Assembly: GCA_015680685.1 (NCBI GenBank)
Contig: MNCI01014752.1
Coordinates: 1,038,395-1,102,394, forward strand
Direction of reading: 5' to 3'
Length of the DNA: 64,000 nucleotides
Source of the DNA: Gnetum montanum
Lineage: Eukaryota; Streptophyta; Gnetopsida; Gnetales; Gnetaceae
The notes under the pieces were generated by a model. The model was not told the origin of the DNA. It did not search any database and was given only the letters and a program-made list of their open reading frames with translations. The number at the start of each line of letters is the position of its first letter. Positions within the stretch are counted from its first letter, which is position 1. The position numbers and the translations under genes are program-made. This document shows, piece after piece, positions 33,806 to 46,417 of the stretch.

Positions 33806-36390
33806 TTATGTGGATGTGGTTCTCAGAGGTGGTGGCTCCTCCATTGGTGCTTTCCCTTTGTCTAGTACTACAAGCTTCTGAGATTGCTAACATGTGAGAA
33901 GAACTTGTAGTTTCTCTTCTTCTATCCGAGGATCATGCATAGTCTATGCTGATGTCCCACTATTTGATGGAGCTGGCACCTCCCATGGACACAGTAGCTA
34001 TGAAAACATTTGGTTCACTTTGACATACCATGCAACAAACTATTGTTGTTCCTCCTCATAAGCTCTAGCTTTATCTTGTAATTCATGGTAATCTATTAGT
34101 TGTCGATACAAATTTGCTACTACATCTCTTTGATCATGGTAGCTTGCTTTGACCACTTCTAATTTAGAGTTTGCAACTTCTAATTTTTGCAACATTTTCT
34201 TATGTTTAGCTAACTCTGTCTCATACTTAGCGTAAGTGGTGGCTACCTATTTCTCAAGCTCATTTCTCAAGCACCTTGCTGTTAACATGGCTAAGTTGGC
34301 ATATCGTAGATTTACCAACTCCATGTACTCCATTAAGTCTTCAATATGCAAGTCCTGGCTTTTTAGTTCCGCTTGGTAGGTGAAGGCATATGTATCCAAT
34401 ATGGCTCACCAGTCAGTGTGTTGATCACTGAATGAGTTAATGTGAGTCTTAGCCATATGGATCTCCTTTTAGATTATTTCTTTGTACATCCCCACCTAAT
34501 CACAAAAGTGCTTTTTCAACTTCTCATGCTTCTTAGCCTCATTCTACCAAGCACTGATCTCTATTGTCATATTTTGACAAATGGCACAGACTACCTCCAT
34601 AGAAAGGGTTCTATTTTCACTAGCCAAGTGATTCATATCTTGGTTGACCCATATTAATTGTTCTTGCATCTATTGAAAAATTTCTTCGAGAACATTCTTC
34701 TATTTTTCAATTGTCATCAACCAAAGATTTTCAGTAGCAAGTTGTTTATTCTCCTCTTGTAGGGCATTAAGCGCCTTAGCATGTGCATACATTTGAGCTT
34801 ATTCCTTGGAAGAATCCCAATAATCTTGTTCTTTCTCCCTTTCCATGTTTTTATTCTCTTCTAACAATTTATTTAGTTTCTCATTTTTGAAAACATCCAA
34901 TTGGTCAGCTTCGATGAATTGGAAAGTATCCCTTTATTCAGCTTGTAGGATGATGAGCTTTTCTTGCAGTCTTTATAGCTCCACTTCTGCATGCTTGGCC
35001 CTAACTTCAACCATGACCAATTTTCCCTTAATTGAAATGAGGTCTAACTGTACTGTTGTGACATCTTGAGAGATTTCAAAAAAGGAAGTCATGACCTATC
35101 CTATTTACAGTAAGCAATCCAAAACATCCTCATGTTCTGCAAGAGTCATTGAGGAATTGTCCAAAACTTGAGCATCATGTGCTCTCATGAAATCTATCAA
35201 TGGCACAACAAGGACATCAAAATATTCTTTGATGTGGTCTACAACCACTTCTATTGCACCTATCACATTCTAGTGCTACATAACCACAACTATGGCACCT
35301 TCATTAGTTTTTAGTTTGACTTGGAAGGATGTAGCATTCCCAGATATCCACTAAGACCATTGGGACGCTCCTCTTGAAATCAATGAAATGTGTCCACTTA
35401 TGGGATTACCTGAAATAGTGAGCTACAAGAGATTATCAATGACCCTGAATAAATTCTTGGCATCATGACTCTCCCAATTGACCATCTCAGCAATGGTTCT
35501 GAGGTGACTGATGGACAGTTAATAGTCCTGTTGTGGTGGTGGCAATTGTTGGACGTGCTAGCTTTTGGGTTGTATGTTTGGCCCTACTTCCTATTGTTGG
35601 CTAGGCCCTGCTATTTGAGACATAATGGGCCCAACCAATTTCTCTTCTTCTTACTATGATTGCTCTTCAATGTCGTTCCTTGGCACCAGTGGTTTGAGTA
35701 GAGCATACGAAGGATTTTGGGCTTTTCTAAGAACATCATTCATATAGCCCAAAATTCTAGCACATCTACACAGCTTCTTGATAAAACTAGGGAAAGGCAA
35801 TGCAAGCATCCCTATCTTTCTTTCTTTGAATCACCTTAGTATTTCCATCAAATATTAATGGGAAAATTTTGCATTAAATTGTTCCATCAAAATTGCACTA
35901 CCCCACATTGCAGGAGTGGATAGTCTAATTAAGCCTTTGGTTGGGAAAATGTGATAAGTGCCTATCTTGATGTAAATCCTCTCTTCCAAGGTCAATTCTC
36001 AATAAGCTTTATTTTCTTTGTTGTAAGCCCATTTCAACCATAACGTTCTTACGTCTGTGTCTGAACAAGTGGATAAATGATTGATCTTTGGTCCTTCATT
36101 TGGAAGATTTAAGACCTTTGTGATGGCCCTTGTAGAGAAATTAATGAGAATGCCACATACATTGGCAATGGTGCCTTCTTCCCTGCCATGCTAGAATTAG
36201 TATGTCTCACCCAAATACTAGTCACCACTTTCTAAGAGAATGGGCCATAATGGAGACACCTTAAGTTGAGTCTTCACTGGTTTGGGGGAAAACTTGGTGA
36301 AAGGCTTGAAATTGAGCTCCACAATCATGGCTAAGAAGGTGGAATTCTCCTTGTAAAGGTCTTACTTGATCTCCTCCTTTTGGGGCCATC
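33806..36390 (-). pseudogene. Accessory gene of element B: plant-transposon-type N-terminal region plus long coiled coil
   Basis: One minus frame, entered at a splice-acceptor-like GATTACAG and ending in TAA at 33808-33806. The N-terminal region (36390-35700) reads FKPFTKFSPKPVKTQLKVSP, AITKVLNLPNEGP, VRTLWLKWAYNKENKAYWEL and GTYHIFPTKGLIRL, in the style of the accessory 'putative plant transposon protein' ORFs of Tat/Athila elements. The C-terminal half is Lys/Glu/Leu/Gln-rich and strongly coiled-coil. Many in-frame stops are present, mostly TAG plus some TAA, at places where Gln fits. It is in the same orientation as gag, between gag and the 3' LTR. Its function is unknown. Confidence 0.65.
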
Positions 36391-36399
36391 TGTAATCAC

Positions 36400-38500
36400 A
36401 CAAAGATCAATTGTTACTAAGGTTGTGTAGTGAAATTTTTATCAACTGATACCTTACTCATTGCCTTAGTTAACAATCCATCATTACATAGTGTGGTTTT
36501 AGAGTTAGAAATATTTATGAGAAGTGGATCCAAAAGGTGTTATTGTTGACCTTACATCATTTGGTTTCATCAATTTATTTACATGTGACACTTACAATCA
36601 GTTGGGTGGCCTTGGTAATTGATGAAAATTAACTTGGCATTTAAACATAAAATGTTTCTTTAGTAAATATTGAATTTCTTACCCATATGATATCCTTTGA
36701 ATGATAGAAAATTTTGAAAAAAAATTATGTACACTTCCTACTATAGTACCTTCCATAACTAAGTGGAACACTTAGGGTTCAAATAGGATTAGATAGAATT
36801 AAAATTGGAATGTTAGGGAGCTAGATATTGTGCTTGGAAGATGGAGAGGTAAAGCTCTAAGTTGCAAAGGAAAATTTCAATAACTCCCCTCATGGAAAAT
36901 GAAGGAAATGAATGTCATAACTATATATATAGGTAGGCAAGACCTGATATCACACCAGAAGTGTGTCATGGTGGAGTCATCTATTAAAATTTGTGAAAAG
37001 GGGCTAGGATGATGGGTGTATAGTAATTATTAAGGAACGATTGATTAATATGATAAGGTAAATGATAGCTCACTTAGGTGAGTAGTCAGAGGGTGTAAAA
37101 TAATGTAGTTGTGTGCAATAGGGACAAGTTACAAAAGTTACACAAGTGGATCCTCCCCAATGCCCTATGGAACCACACCTCTAATGGTCATAGGCACTAG
37201 AGAAGTTGAATGAAATATATAACTATGAACAAAACACACATGTTAGAACCACCAAGTTGAGATAATAACTCTACATTACACCAATCACAAGTTATTAACA
37301 TTCAGACAACAAGATGAGATGGACAACAGAAGGGACCACAGAAATCAGGGCATGAGGTTTTTAATGATGGTCACAATGGAATCTTATGTGTAATTAGTGG
37401 TTAAATAACCATGTGTATGGCTTTTCAAGTTTTAGACCAAGTCCATACCACATTTCAATGACATTGCATTGCTTCATCTCATCAACAAACAACCATAAGT
37501 CTACTAGAGTTGCAAGGAGTAACATCACTTGACATTTTGTTCAAGGGAGAAGCAAGGGAGGAGCATCATAGTGGCACACTTTTTTTTATGGCTCTATGAA
37601 GTCACCTACCTTCAAGCATGGGTACATGTCTTTCCAGTGGAACTCATAGAAGCTTATTTAGTGCCATTTTGAGTTACTCTTACTCCTATTTTTCATTAGA
37701 TCTACAACAATATAGTTACAACCTCAGCAACATGATAGAACATATGAAAGTAGCCAAAGAGAATCTATGAATTCCCTTGATGTCACACTCTTGTCATTCC
37801 ACCTTGGTCCTTCACTCATCTCTCCAAACATAATGATTATCAAATTATTTATAGTTGGATGATGAAAAAGATTACCATTATGACCAAAGCATGAACCTCT
37901 TATTAATGGAATAGGTGGATGGATGTCATGGTCTCAATATCTGAATAATCAATCCCTTATGACTAGGCAACATAGAAAAAAACCTCACCTTAATGGGAAA
38001 CATGTGCAACTTATTCACAATCAAGATTATAACAAAAAATTAAAAACAAAAATTAGAAAAGGTAAAATAAATAGAGAAATGATAAAAAATCATTAAAAAA
38101 ACATAAAATAACACTTAAGAATCCTAGAAATTAGAATGGGGAGTGACCCTCATGACTAAACATTTGGTCATGGCTAGGATTAATATGTGGATGAATAGGA
38201 TTCATGCATGTATGAAGCATTAGGAACCCTTCATGCCCTAGGCATTGGGTGTCTATTAGTGGTATGGTGGCTGGGTAGAGAAATCATTGGTCACACATCT
38301 AATTATAGAAAGCATAGCGGGGTAGGTTAGCTAGTGTGAGTACATTATGAGGGAAATTTGGCCCACTATGACATCCTTGACTATATGGCAGTATGCATGG
38401 ATCTGTGTGTCCCTTCACATTGGTGAATTCACTAGATCATGTGGATGTTGGAGTATGAGGTGGAGGCTTGGATATAATGATAGGGGCTATTGATTGAGCT
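36400..38500. other. Non-coding internal region of element B
   Basis: No coding motif is seen. 37600-38300 is homologous to 18240-18950 of element A, which there follows integrase; here it follows gag directly, so the pol genes have been lost between. An A-rich block (38030-38110) equals the A-rich block of element A. Confidence 0.65.
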
Positions 38501-40638
38501 AAGGAAGATGTTGCACCAAGTTGACCTTGGGCTAGTTTAGAGGATGGAGTAGGTTTGGAAGTGTGATTCTTCTTCCTACAACCATGCCTAAATAAGGGAT
38601 GCTTTCAACATTGTGTAGGAAACCTACTTTCATTAATAGTAGTAGCACAGGTTACATCTGTTGGTTGGCACGGTGGTGTGAAACTGTTCAATACATCTAA
38701 TGGTGGTGTAGAAGGAGGTGAAGGATGAGAATGCCAAGGGTGAGAAGAAGTGTGAGAAGTATGAGGTGGTGATCCCTTAGGAGAAGACATGGGTCTATGA
38801 CACTCGAGAGAGTGATAATGGTGATTGGAGGTAAAGGATTTAGAATTGGTTGGAGAAATAAGATGTTGAACATAGTAGGCATTTGGTTTTGGTGGATAGG
38901 GGGGATGTGGCTGGCTAGATGGTGGCCTCCTCTACGATTGTGAGTTTTGCCATTATAGTGGAGCAAAGTGTTGAGGTTGGTAATAGCTCCCCTTAGGATA
39001 GTACAATGGGTTATGGGGTTGTCCATAATTTCCTTATGGAATAGGGATGTGCCTAAATTGATATCTTTGTATGAATTTTGGATGTAGCTTCCCTACCCAA
39101 TGCTCATATAGATGTGAAAAGACTAGGAAATGCCCCTTTGGATGGTCATATAAACAAACATCACATCCATCCTCATTATCTGTAGGTGAGCCTTTGGCCT
39201 CATTACCCTTAGTCATTCTTCCCAGTTACCGAATAATGTTCTTATCTATTTCTGATTTCTGTGCAATCTATCTATTTTGATTGCTAGTTTATTTTGGATG
39301 ACCCTCTCCCTAATAGTGTCTTCTAAGTTTACACTTATATTCATTTGCCCATACAGTCATCTTGTTATGCTTTGCCTCAATTTCATCTATCGATTTCTAT
39401 ATTGGCAAAGGTTGGGACTATATCATCTTTTCAGAATTGGTTGCTTCCTCTTCCTTGTAGTTTTGGACCTTTGTTGTTTCTAGAGTTTGATCCCACTCAA
39501 ATGCTTTGGAATTCTCCCATTTGGATAATTCTCTCTCTTCTTTCGTTAGACACTCTATTAGTTCTTTGACTTGGTGGGCTTGGAGCTTACATAGTTGTCC
39601 TAAGGCATACTTTCCAAGGTTCACCCTTGTTTCATTGCTAAGTCCATCCATAATGTGGAGTATCTAATCTTTCTTGGAGAACCCATGACTTATACATTTA
39701 TTTAGTAAGGAATAGTATCTATTTAAGGCCATGTCCAAGGATTCCTGTTGCTCTTGTTTCCATCTTTGGATTTATCTCCTTAAGGAAGACACTTGTGCAT
39801 AGGTTTGGTATCTTTGATTGAAAAGTTCTAACATGGTTGGCCATCATCTAATTGAATTTGGTTCCAATGATCTATACCACACTTCGACTTTGTCGATTAG
39901 TGTCCTAGGAAAGAGTTTAAGCTTTTGCCATTTACTGTTGACATTGTTGAGCACACAAGAATCATGGAAGGCTTGTAAATAATGTTGTGGATCTAAATCA
40001 TAGCCTCCTACAAATTTTGGAATATTATTTAGGTCAAGCTTAGGTAGTCAACTCTTCTTGCAATGCCTATGAGATATCTTAATGACCTTTGTGATGTGCA
40101 TTAGGATTTTAGGAACTAACAAGGGTTTATCATCATCAAACAAGTTGTGATTAAAATCTCTATTTGATTTATGGTGATGATGGGGCTTGTGTTTAGGTTG
40201 ATGACCTCGAGTGTGTTTTTGGGTTCGATTTTTACTTTTATCTCGACCCTTTTGTGGATCTCTATCTCTATACCAACATTCATCTATGTCAGAACTAGAC
40301 ATTGAAGTTGAGGGGGAAGATGAAAAGGAGGAACTAGTAGGATAGCCATGGCTTCTATAATGTTTCTCAAGGTCCCTTGGTTTATCATTTCTAAGTACTA
40401 AGGAGGTCTTAGGCCTTGAGGCCTCCCCTAGTTTAGGATTGATGTCATATTCTTCAATATTTTCTACCTTAGGTAAATGTAGTCTTTGAGTGTCGTTAGG
40501 ATGACCATGGTCATGAAAAATCCCTTCATAAGATGGATCACTCCAATCTTCTTCATTGTATATTTCATTAGTTCTCCAATGAATAGGTGTGTTATACGGT
40601 TCATAATCATTTCTGCATGATTGAGACATTGTTGTCAA
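38500..40638 (-). pseudogene. gag: gag of element B
   Basis: This is read from ATG 40638 on the minus strand (MTTMSQSCRNDYEPYN). A His/Lys/Ser-rich N-terminal part (40638-40050) is followed by the conserved gag core (DLDPQHYLQAFHDSCVLNN, VWYRSLEPNSIR, MLELFNQRYQTYAQVS, LNRYYSLLNKC) and by the Cys motif GCDVCLYDHPKGHFLVFSH (about 39160-39105). The C-terminal part is Pro/His-rich. It matches the gag of elements A and C. The frame contains several stops. Confidence 0.8.
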
Positions 40639-40733
40639 TTTGTGGTGTGTGTTTGAATACTTCTTAATACATATATTGTTAATACCCTTTTATAGCAATC
40701 TTGTGTAATATAACTAATCTAGATAACTAGCAC

Positions 40734-40754
40734 CATCCTTCGCAATAGTGCCAA
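40734..40754 (-). other. Primer-binding site of element B
   Basis: The minus strand reads TTGGCACTATTGCGAAGGATG directly after the LTR. It fits the tRNA-Asp-type site (TGGCGCCGTTGCCGGGGA) with transitions, and the better-preserved TGGCACCATTGCCAGGGAC of element C. Confidence 0.65.
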
Positions 40755-41593
40755 TGATGAGCGATGAGGTACCCCTATGCTCCACCATACGAATACAAGT
40801 GTGTACATGTAATTTGGTCACACTCCATGGATGGACTAGTTGTGGCACCTAGATATTTATACATTGATTGCAATTCACTATCTTCCCACCTTGACTAGTA
40901 GTAGCTTTGTCATGTATGGTTTAGTCTAGAGTGAGGCATATGATGTTGTCCTAATTCTACGTTACTCCTGATAATAGAAAAGATAAATTAATTAAACTAA
41001 TAATGGAAGAAAAACCTAAATTAGCCTATGGTGATGGTATCCATCCTTAACCATCTGTACATGTCTTGAACTTCATTGGATTACTGCTAGGCATGCCAAG
41101 TATTTGCACTTAAATGCTCATGATTAAGGCATACACATTTCTCTTAATGATAGGAAAAGTAAATAATGATAAATTGAACTGTTAACTAAAGAAGGAATTA
41201 AATAATTAAAATAACAAAAATTAATCTAAGTGAATGCGGTAATGATGAAAGTAACCTTGATCTTTATTGCTAGTCATGCATGTGTCCAAGTATGTCACAC
41301 TTGAACAAAGATGCCATGCAATTACAAATGTCACACTGTGGGCATGCACTAGGAATAACTAGCTTGAAAGAAAGAAATTGAAAACTAAAAACTAAACTGC
41401 CAAAAGAACTAGAAAGAAAAGAACTTCCCTAAAAACTATCAACTATGAGCCTGAGTGTTGTATTTATAGGCTAACATAGGAATCATGATATCAGGTATAC
41501 GATATCGTATCCAAGCCATGATATCACATACCCAATATCGCGTACTCGATATCAAGTACCCAATATTAGGGCCTAAAAAACTGCGATTCATCA
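40755..41593 (-). repeat. 5' LTR of element B (839 bp)
   Basis: TATAAATA (minus) is at 41468-41461. The GATATC block at 41485-41575 holds ATACGATATCGTAT and further GATATC/AATATCG sites. It is colinear with the 3' LTR and differs by many transitions plus extra GATATC-type units. Confidence 0.9.
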
Positions 41594-41598
41594 CCAAC

Positions 41599-42340
41599 TT
41601 TTCTTTAGGTGGTACATAATTTAAATGAGTTAGTAGCCCAACATCCTTCATTAAAAGAAATCTAGCATAAGCTACTTTGCTTAAGCATATCTTCTAAATT
41701 TGTAATATAGTTATAATTCTAATACTTACTAAGCTTACATCATGGTTTTTAAATTTGTTAAGATCTAGAGAACCATGAATAGAAATGGCAGGAGGAAAAA
41801 GAAAATAGTTTAGAAAATTATTAGAAGAATATATTTTTATCATTTTTAGGTTTTCCTTATATAAGTATATTATTAAAAAAGAGCATTAATAGATCATCTC
41901 CATCAATGAACTTTGCAATCCATTTTGTTGAGAAAGAAATACCTTGGTTACAACAATTAATAATGCCAAGTCCTCCATCTTTCTTGTTGTTAGTGCAAAT
42001 ATCCCAAGAAACTCTAGAAAAGTCTTTTCTATGTTTCTTAGCAGATCAAAGAAATTAATAGATAATATGATTAATTCTATCATAAGAAGTTTTTATAAGA
42101 GCTTAACCACTGGAGTTATAAATATGAGTAGATTGAAGCATTTGCTTGATAACTAAAACTTTTCTAGTAAGGGTAAGTTTTTTTTCTTTCTATTATCAAG
42201 TTTCGTTTCAAATTTATCAATTACATAATTCCATAAAATATTTAGATTAGGCTCAAAATAAAAAGGGATTTCTAAAATTTTGAAGACAAATTTTTTTCAA
42301 GATTTTTCAAGACTTGAGAGTAATGCACTCATCAATATTG
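41599..42340 (-). pseudogene. LINE G remnant, reverse transcriptase C-terminal part
   Basis: Minus-strand text reads WNYVIDKFETKLDNRKKKNL, VIKQMLQSTHIYN, then VSWDICTNNKKDGGLGIINC and FSTKWIAKFIDGD. This is the segment after the RT active site of plant LINEs (compare VAWDTCTLSKEQEGLGLV in the LINE at 25339-30951). Upstream parts are not recognisable. Element B separates it from its continuation at 32440-32820. Confidence 0.75.
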
Positions 42341-43780
42341 CCATTACAATAAACTGTATATTTTTGCTAATTGATATAAGAGCTAGATAACATGCAATAT
42401 TTCTTCACTCTTACTAAAAAGTATTGATATGTTGTAGGGAACTATTATTCATAAGAAAGAATCACCTACAAATTGCATGTTAAGTAATTACATATTTTAA
42501 TCATCAATTACAATTTCCTTAATTATATTCCTTTACAAATCATAATGTAAATTGTATGAAAAAAAGTTTGTTGCAATAATAAAAAGATAGTGAGTTAGAG
42601 GAAAACCTTAATGAACTACTATCTATTGTGATGCCTATAGATCATATGGTTGGGTGTTGGAAATACTTATTACTTATCATTAGCATTTTTGTTAGGGATG
42701 GTGTTAGTGATCTAGATTAGTTATACCATAAGTGATCTCTATAAAAGTGTTAACAATTTATTTCTAAAGAAATTTAATATTTAAAGTTACACAAATATTA
42801 TTAATTGAAATGTGTTCTTCATACAGGTCCAATAATCCACTACATGATGAGAATAATTGTATAGACAATGATAAGATTTGTATTGAAGAGAATTTAAGTA
42901 GACCATTATAAGTAGGAGTCTCGTATGCTCATTTAGAATCTTAAAATCTTGATTTTATCTTCATATTTTACCAATATGAATAATTTAGTTAGAGAGACTT
43001 GTAGGATAATATTGTATTGCCACTTAACTGATCAATTCCATTAATGCTTCAAGTTGCACTCCTAAGGACTAGTCTTGGCCATGATGTTGATGGCTATTAA
43101 GTTAAAAGGAACATGTTTAGATCATACCATCCAATGGAGATTCAAGCTAGGAGACAATCCATGATGAATACTAAGTATGAATATGATAAGAGGAGAGATG
43201 AAATTTCCATCAAATCTTGCTAACCAACCTTGCCACCTTTGTCCATATTAATTACTTTCTATTCATTATACATATGCCAATTTGAATTTTACCATTTGGT
43301 TGTTGGTATTACTTCCACTAAATAATTAATTAACCACCACTTCCACTTTCCTCATCTCAAGTAATGATTACTTAGGATAATATAAATTTAGTAATTCAAC
43401 TAATATTTTTAATTAAATATCTTTAAAATCATACTTAACATGAACATATGTTAGTTTTTATTTTATTTTAAAATACTAAATAGAGTTACTTAATCATACA
43501 AATAAAACATATATGTCATGGGTAAACATGCCATTAATCTAATACATGTTACTACCAAGTGCATATATAATAATTCCTATATACAAAATTTTATTATTTA
43601 TTACTATGTATATTCAACAACATTATAATTGCATACTTGTCTATATTATTATACTATGTACATATATTAGTTTGTATAGAGATATTTAAGTCATGGGAAG
43701 TTATCCAAAATAATGTTTTATATGTAAAAAATTATATGGAAACTACAATTCCAGACCATCTAATGATGATAATTTATAAG
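42341..43780. other. AT-rich stretch without recognisable genes
   Basis: No motif-bearing frame. It lies between the LINE remnant and integrase of element F and may hold the decayed 3' end of F, but no LTR matching 48655-50146 was found. Confidence 0.5.
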
Positions 43781-43789
43781 TATCCTTGG

Positions 43790-44753
43790 ACAATTGTTTC
43801 GTAATCTGAAACAAACTAGTCCATGTTGGTATGAACTTATTTAGTTTCTTCATATTCCATAGTAAGACAAGATCTCCTATTTAGAAAGTCCTTTTCAAAT
43901 CCTTTTTGTTGAACCATCTTTTGACTTGAGATGTACTTTTTAACAAATTATCCTTTACTATATCTATCTCAACTTCTCTCTTGATGAGCAAGGTGATAAA
44001 ACTTCTATCTTTATTAGTTTCTCACTATAAATTTGTACAAAATCTAAAGCTAAACTTATAATATTGTTTGTAATTCTTGTGGGAAAACCATAGACTAGAT
44101 TATAAGGTGATGTTCCAATAGCTTCCTAAACCTAATATGATCTGTCCATAATGCAGATTGTAGATAATCAATCTAATTTTCTGAATTTCTGTCCATCCAT
44201 TTCTTAATGTAGGAAATAAGCTTTTTATTTGTATATTTAGCTAAGCCATTTTTTTGAGGATAATAACTGGAAGAAGAAAATATGAAAATGGATTTTTCTA
44301 ATGCCCATGTTATGAATTCTTCAGATTGAAAAGTAGATCCATTATCAGATACTAATACTTTGGGTAGACCAAAATGACTTAAGATTTGATCTTCCAAAAA
44401 CTTGATTAAATTTGATGCTAAACTTCTTCTTAGAGCTTTTCCTTTAAATTATTTAGTGAAGTAATTGGTAGTTATGAGAATAAACTTATGTCAAGCTCTC
44501 GAAGGAGTAATTGTACTAATGAAATTCAAATACCATTGTTGAAATGGTCTTTCCACAATTATTGGTTTTAAGGGCACTCTACCCTTTTTGATATTTGGTC
44601 CATGCATTTGACATTTATAACATATTTGAATTTTCAAAGCAATATATTGATACATACTAGGCCAATAATATTAATATCAAAGTATATGTTGCATATTTGA
44701 TTTAGGGGATTCATAAAATAAATTAGAATGATCATGGAATCGTTCTAAGATGG
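43790..44753 (-). pseudogene. int: Integrase of element F
   Basis: The zinc-finger end (YYWPSMY, CYKCQMHG) is at about 44690-44600. The core runs from RPFQQWYLNF (where the expected Asp reads Asn) through LVSDNGSTFQSEEF (Asp, about 44340) to SSYYPQKNGLAKYTNK, where the expected catalytic Glu is Lys or Ala-Lys. The best-preserved open part is 44397-44173. The C-terminal part is recognisable with stops down to about 43790. Missing catalytic residues and stops show it is inactive. Confidence 0.8.
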
Positions 44754-45318
44754 NNNNNNNNNNNNNNNNNNNNNNNNNNNNNNNNNNNNNNNNNNNNNNN
44801 NNNNNNNNNNNNNNNNNNNNNNNNNNNNNNNNNNNNNNNNNNNNNNNNNNNNNNNNNNNNNNNNNNNNNNNNNNNNNNNNNNNNNNNNNNNNNNNNNNNN
44901 NNNNNNNNNNNNNNNNNNNNNNNNNNNNNNNNNNNNNNNNNNNNNNNNNNNNNNNNNNNNNNNNNNNNNNNNNNNNNNNNNNNNNNNNNNNNNNNNNNNN
45001 NNNNNNNNNNNNNNNNNNNNNNNNNNNNNNNNNNNNNNNNNNNNNNNNNNNNNNNNNNNNNNNNNNNNNNNNNNNNNNNNNNNNNNNNNNNNNNNNNNNN
45101 NNNNNNNNNNNNNNNNNNNNNNNNNNNNNNNNNNNNNNNNNNNNNNNNNNNNNNNNNNNNNNNNNNNNNNNNNNNNNNNNNNNNNNNNNNNNNNNNNNNN
45201 NNNNNNNNNNNNNNNNNNNNNNNNNNNNNNNNNNNNNNNNNNNNNNNNNNNNNNNNNNNNNNNNNNNNNNNNNNNNNNNNNNNNNNNNNNNNNNNNNNNN
45301 NNNNNNNNNNNNNNNNNN
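44754..45318. other. Assembly gap (565 N)
   Basis: All N. It interrupts pol of element F just after the first RT block. Confidence 0.99.
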
Positions 45319-45620
45319 GATACTTATCCTTCTCTAAAGCTTCATTCAAATTCCTAAAGTCTACACAAAGCCTAATGTTACCATTTTTCTTTCTTACCAG
45401 AACAAGTTTAGCAAGTCATTTCAAATATTGGATTAGATATATGATTCAGGCTTATAATAACTTCTTGATCTTAGCTTCCATAGTTGGTTCAAATGATGGA
45501 TTGAATTTCCTTTGTTTTTTCTTAACAGTTTTACAACCTTCTATTGAAGGAATTTTATGTATCATCACATCTAGTCTAAAAGCTTTAAGATCATCATAAG
45601 ACTAAGAAAAATTGTCGAAA
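45319..45620 (-). pseudogene. pol: Start of the reverse transcriptase of element F
   Basis: The minus frame reads AFRLDVMIHKIPSIEGCKTV, FNPSFEPTMEAKIKKLL and then VLVRKKNGNIRLCVDFRNLN, the pre-RT and first RT blocks of Ty3/gypsy. It runs into the gap. Two stops lie before the VRKKNG block. Open-frame text connects it back to the aRNH domain without a break in similarity, so the domain order is real rather than a mis-join. Confidence 0.8.
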
Positions 45621-46004
45621 TTATTTTTTAGAAAAAATAACAAGTTTTGCTTGAAAATTGAATTCTTTTCCTTTGTAATATTTAACATCTTTGGAATCTC
45701 ATTAAATCCAAGATTTACTTCTTTGAAAGCTTGATCATCAAGAATTTGTATATCTTTTTTGGTAAACAAATTTTTCACAAACTCATATTCAAAATCAACT
45801 ATCCTTTTAGGAATGAAATCTACTTAAATTTTGACATTGTCTTAGGTATGAATTGACCTTCAAATTCTTGTTTGTTTCTCATGAATTTAAGTACTTGATC
45901 ATCATCTTCAAATACTTGCAAATCTTTTATGTTATTTGGTACTAATGGTTGACGTTCTTCTTTAATCATTACATGCCCATATCCTTTTATCTTTCGCATG
46001 TCTA

Positions 46005-46385
46005 ATGTCAAAGCTACTTTTGCTAAGTCATTTGCTATATAATTACCTTCTCTACCTATATGTTCTATTTGGTAGTGTTGAAACTATTTTAACATTTTGT
46101 AGACAAGTTGTTTATAAGGTCATAAAAATGAGCTTTTCACTATGCAATTACCTTTAACTTGTTCACAAACTAATCTTGAATCTCCTTTTATAGTGATTAC
46201 CTTGATTTATTTTTCCAAAGCTATTCTAATACCAATACACAAAGCTTCATATTTGGCGTTGTTGTTAGTACAATGGAATGATAGATCAATTACCTGTAGA
46301 ATTTCTGGTGAATCATTTCTTACTATAACTATCCTAGCTTTTTCACCTTTAGAATTACATGAGCCATCAAAGTACAATTCCTATT
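46005..46385 (-). pseudogene. Archaeal-type RNase H of element F, upstream of RT
   Basis: The minus frame reads LYFDGSCNSKGEKARIVIV, CTNNNAKYEALCIGIRIAL, KVITIKGDSRLVCEQVKG and HIGREGNYIANDLAKVAL. These are the four RNase H active-site regions (Asp in FDG, Glu in KYEAL, Asp in GDS, Asp in NDLA). It resembles the aRNH of element E (LYFDGAS, NNVAEYEG, GDSMLV, NTLADALA). Three stops interrupt it. It lies directly after protease and before RT, whereas in element E it follows RT and the first RNase H. Confidence 0.8.
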
Positions 46386-46417
46386 TGTTCTCATCTTTGG
46401 ATTCTTCTTTTTTGAAA

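Larger units (their letters stand above)
32821..41598 (-). mobile_element. Element B: complete pol-less Ty3/gypsy element with target duplication CCAAC
   Basis: The flanks are CCAAC at 32821-32825 and CCAAC at 41594-41598. LTRs are 41593-40755 (5', 839 bp) and 33637-32826 (3', 812 bp), both starting TGATGAATCG and ending TCATCGCTCATCA on the minus strand. Between them are a primer-binding site, gag (40638-38500), a non-coding stretch (38500-36400), a coiled-coil accessory gene (36390-33806) and a polypurine tract. Protease, RT, RNase H and integrase are absent. It is inserted into LINE G. Confidence 0.88.

Noticed and set aside
34442-35659. Several plus-strand frames of 60-75 codons
   Set aside because: They are antisense to the coiled-coil accessory gene of element B; the minus strand reads as coherent protein.
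42341-43780. 3' LTR of element F
   Set aside because: I looked for a copy of 48655-50146 (start TGGCAACCATTTGG, end ATTTGTCA on the plus strand) and did not find one.
44732-45349. Open frames on both strands across the second N run
   Set aside because: Same artefact; only the RT residues right of the gap are real coding.
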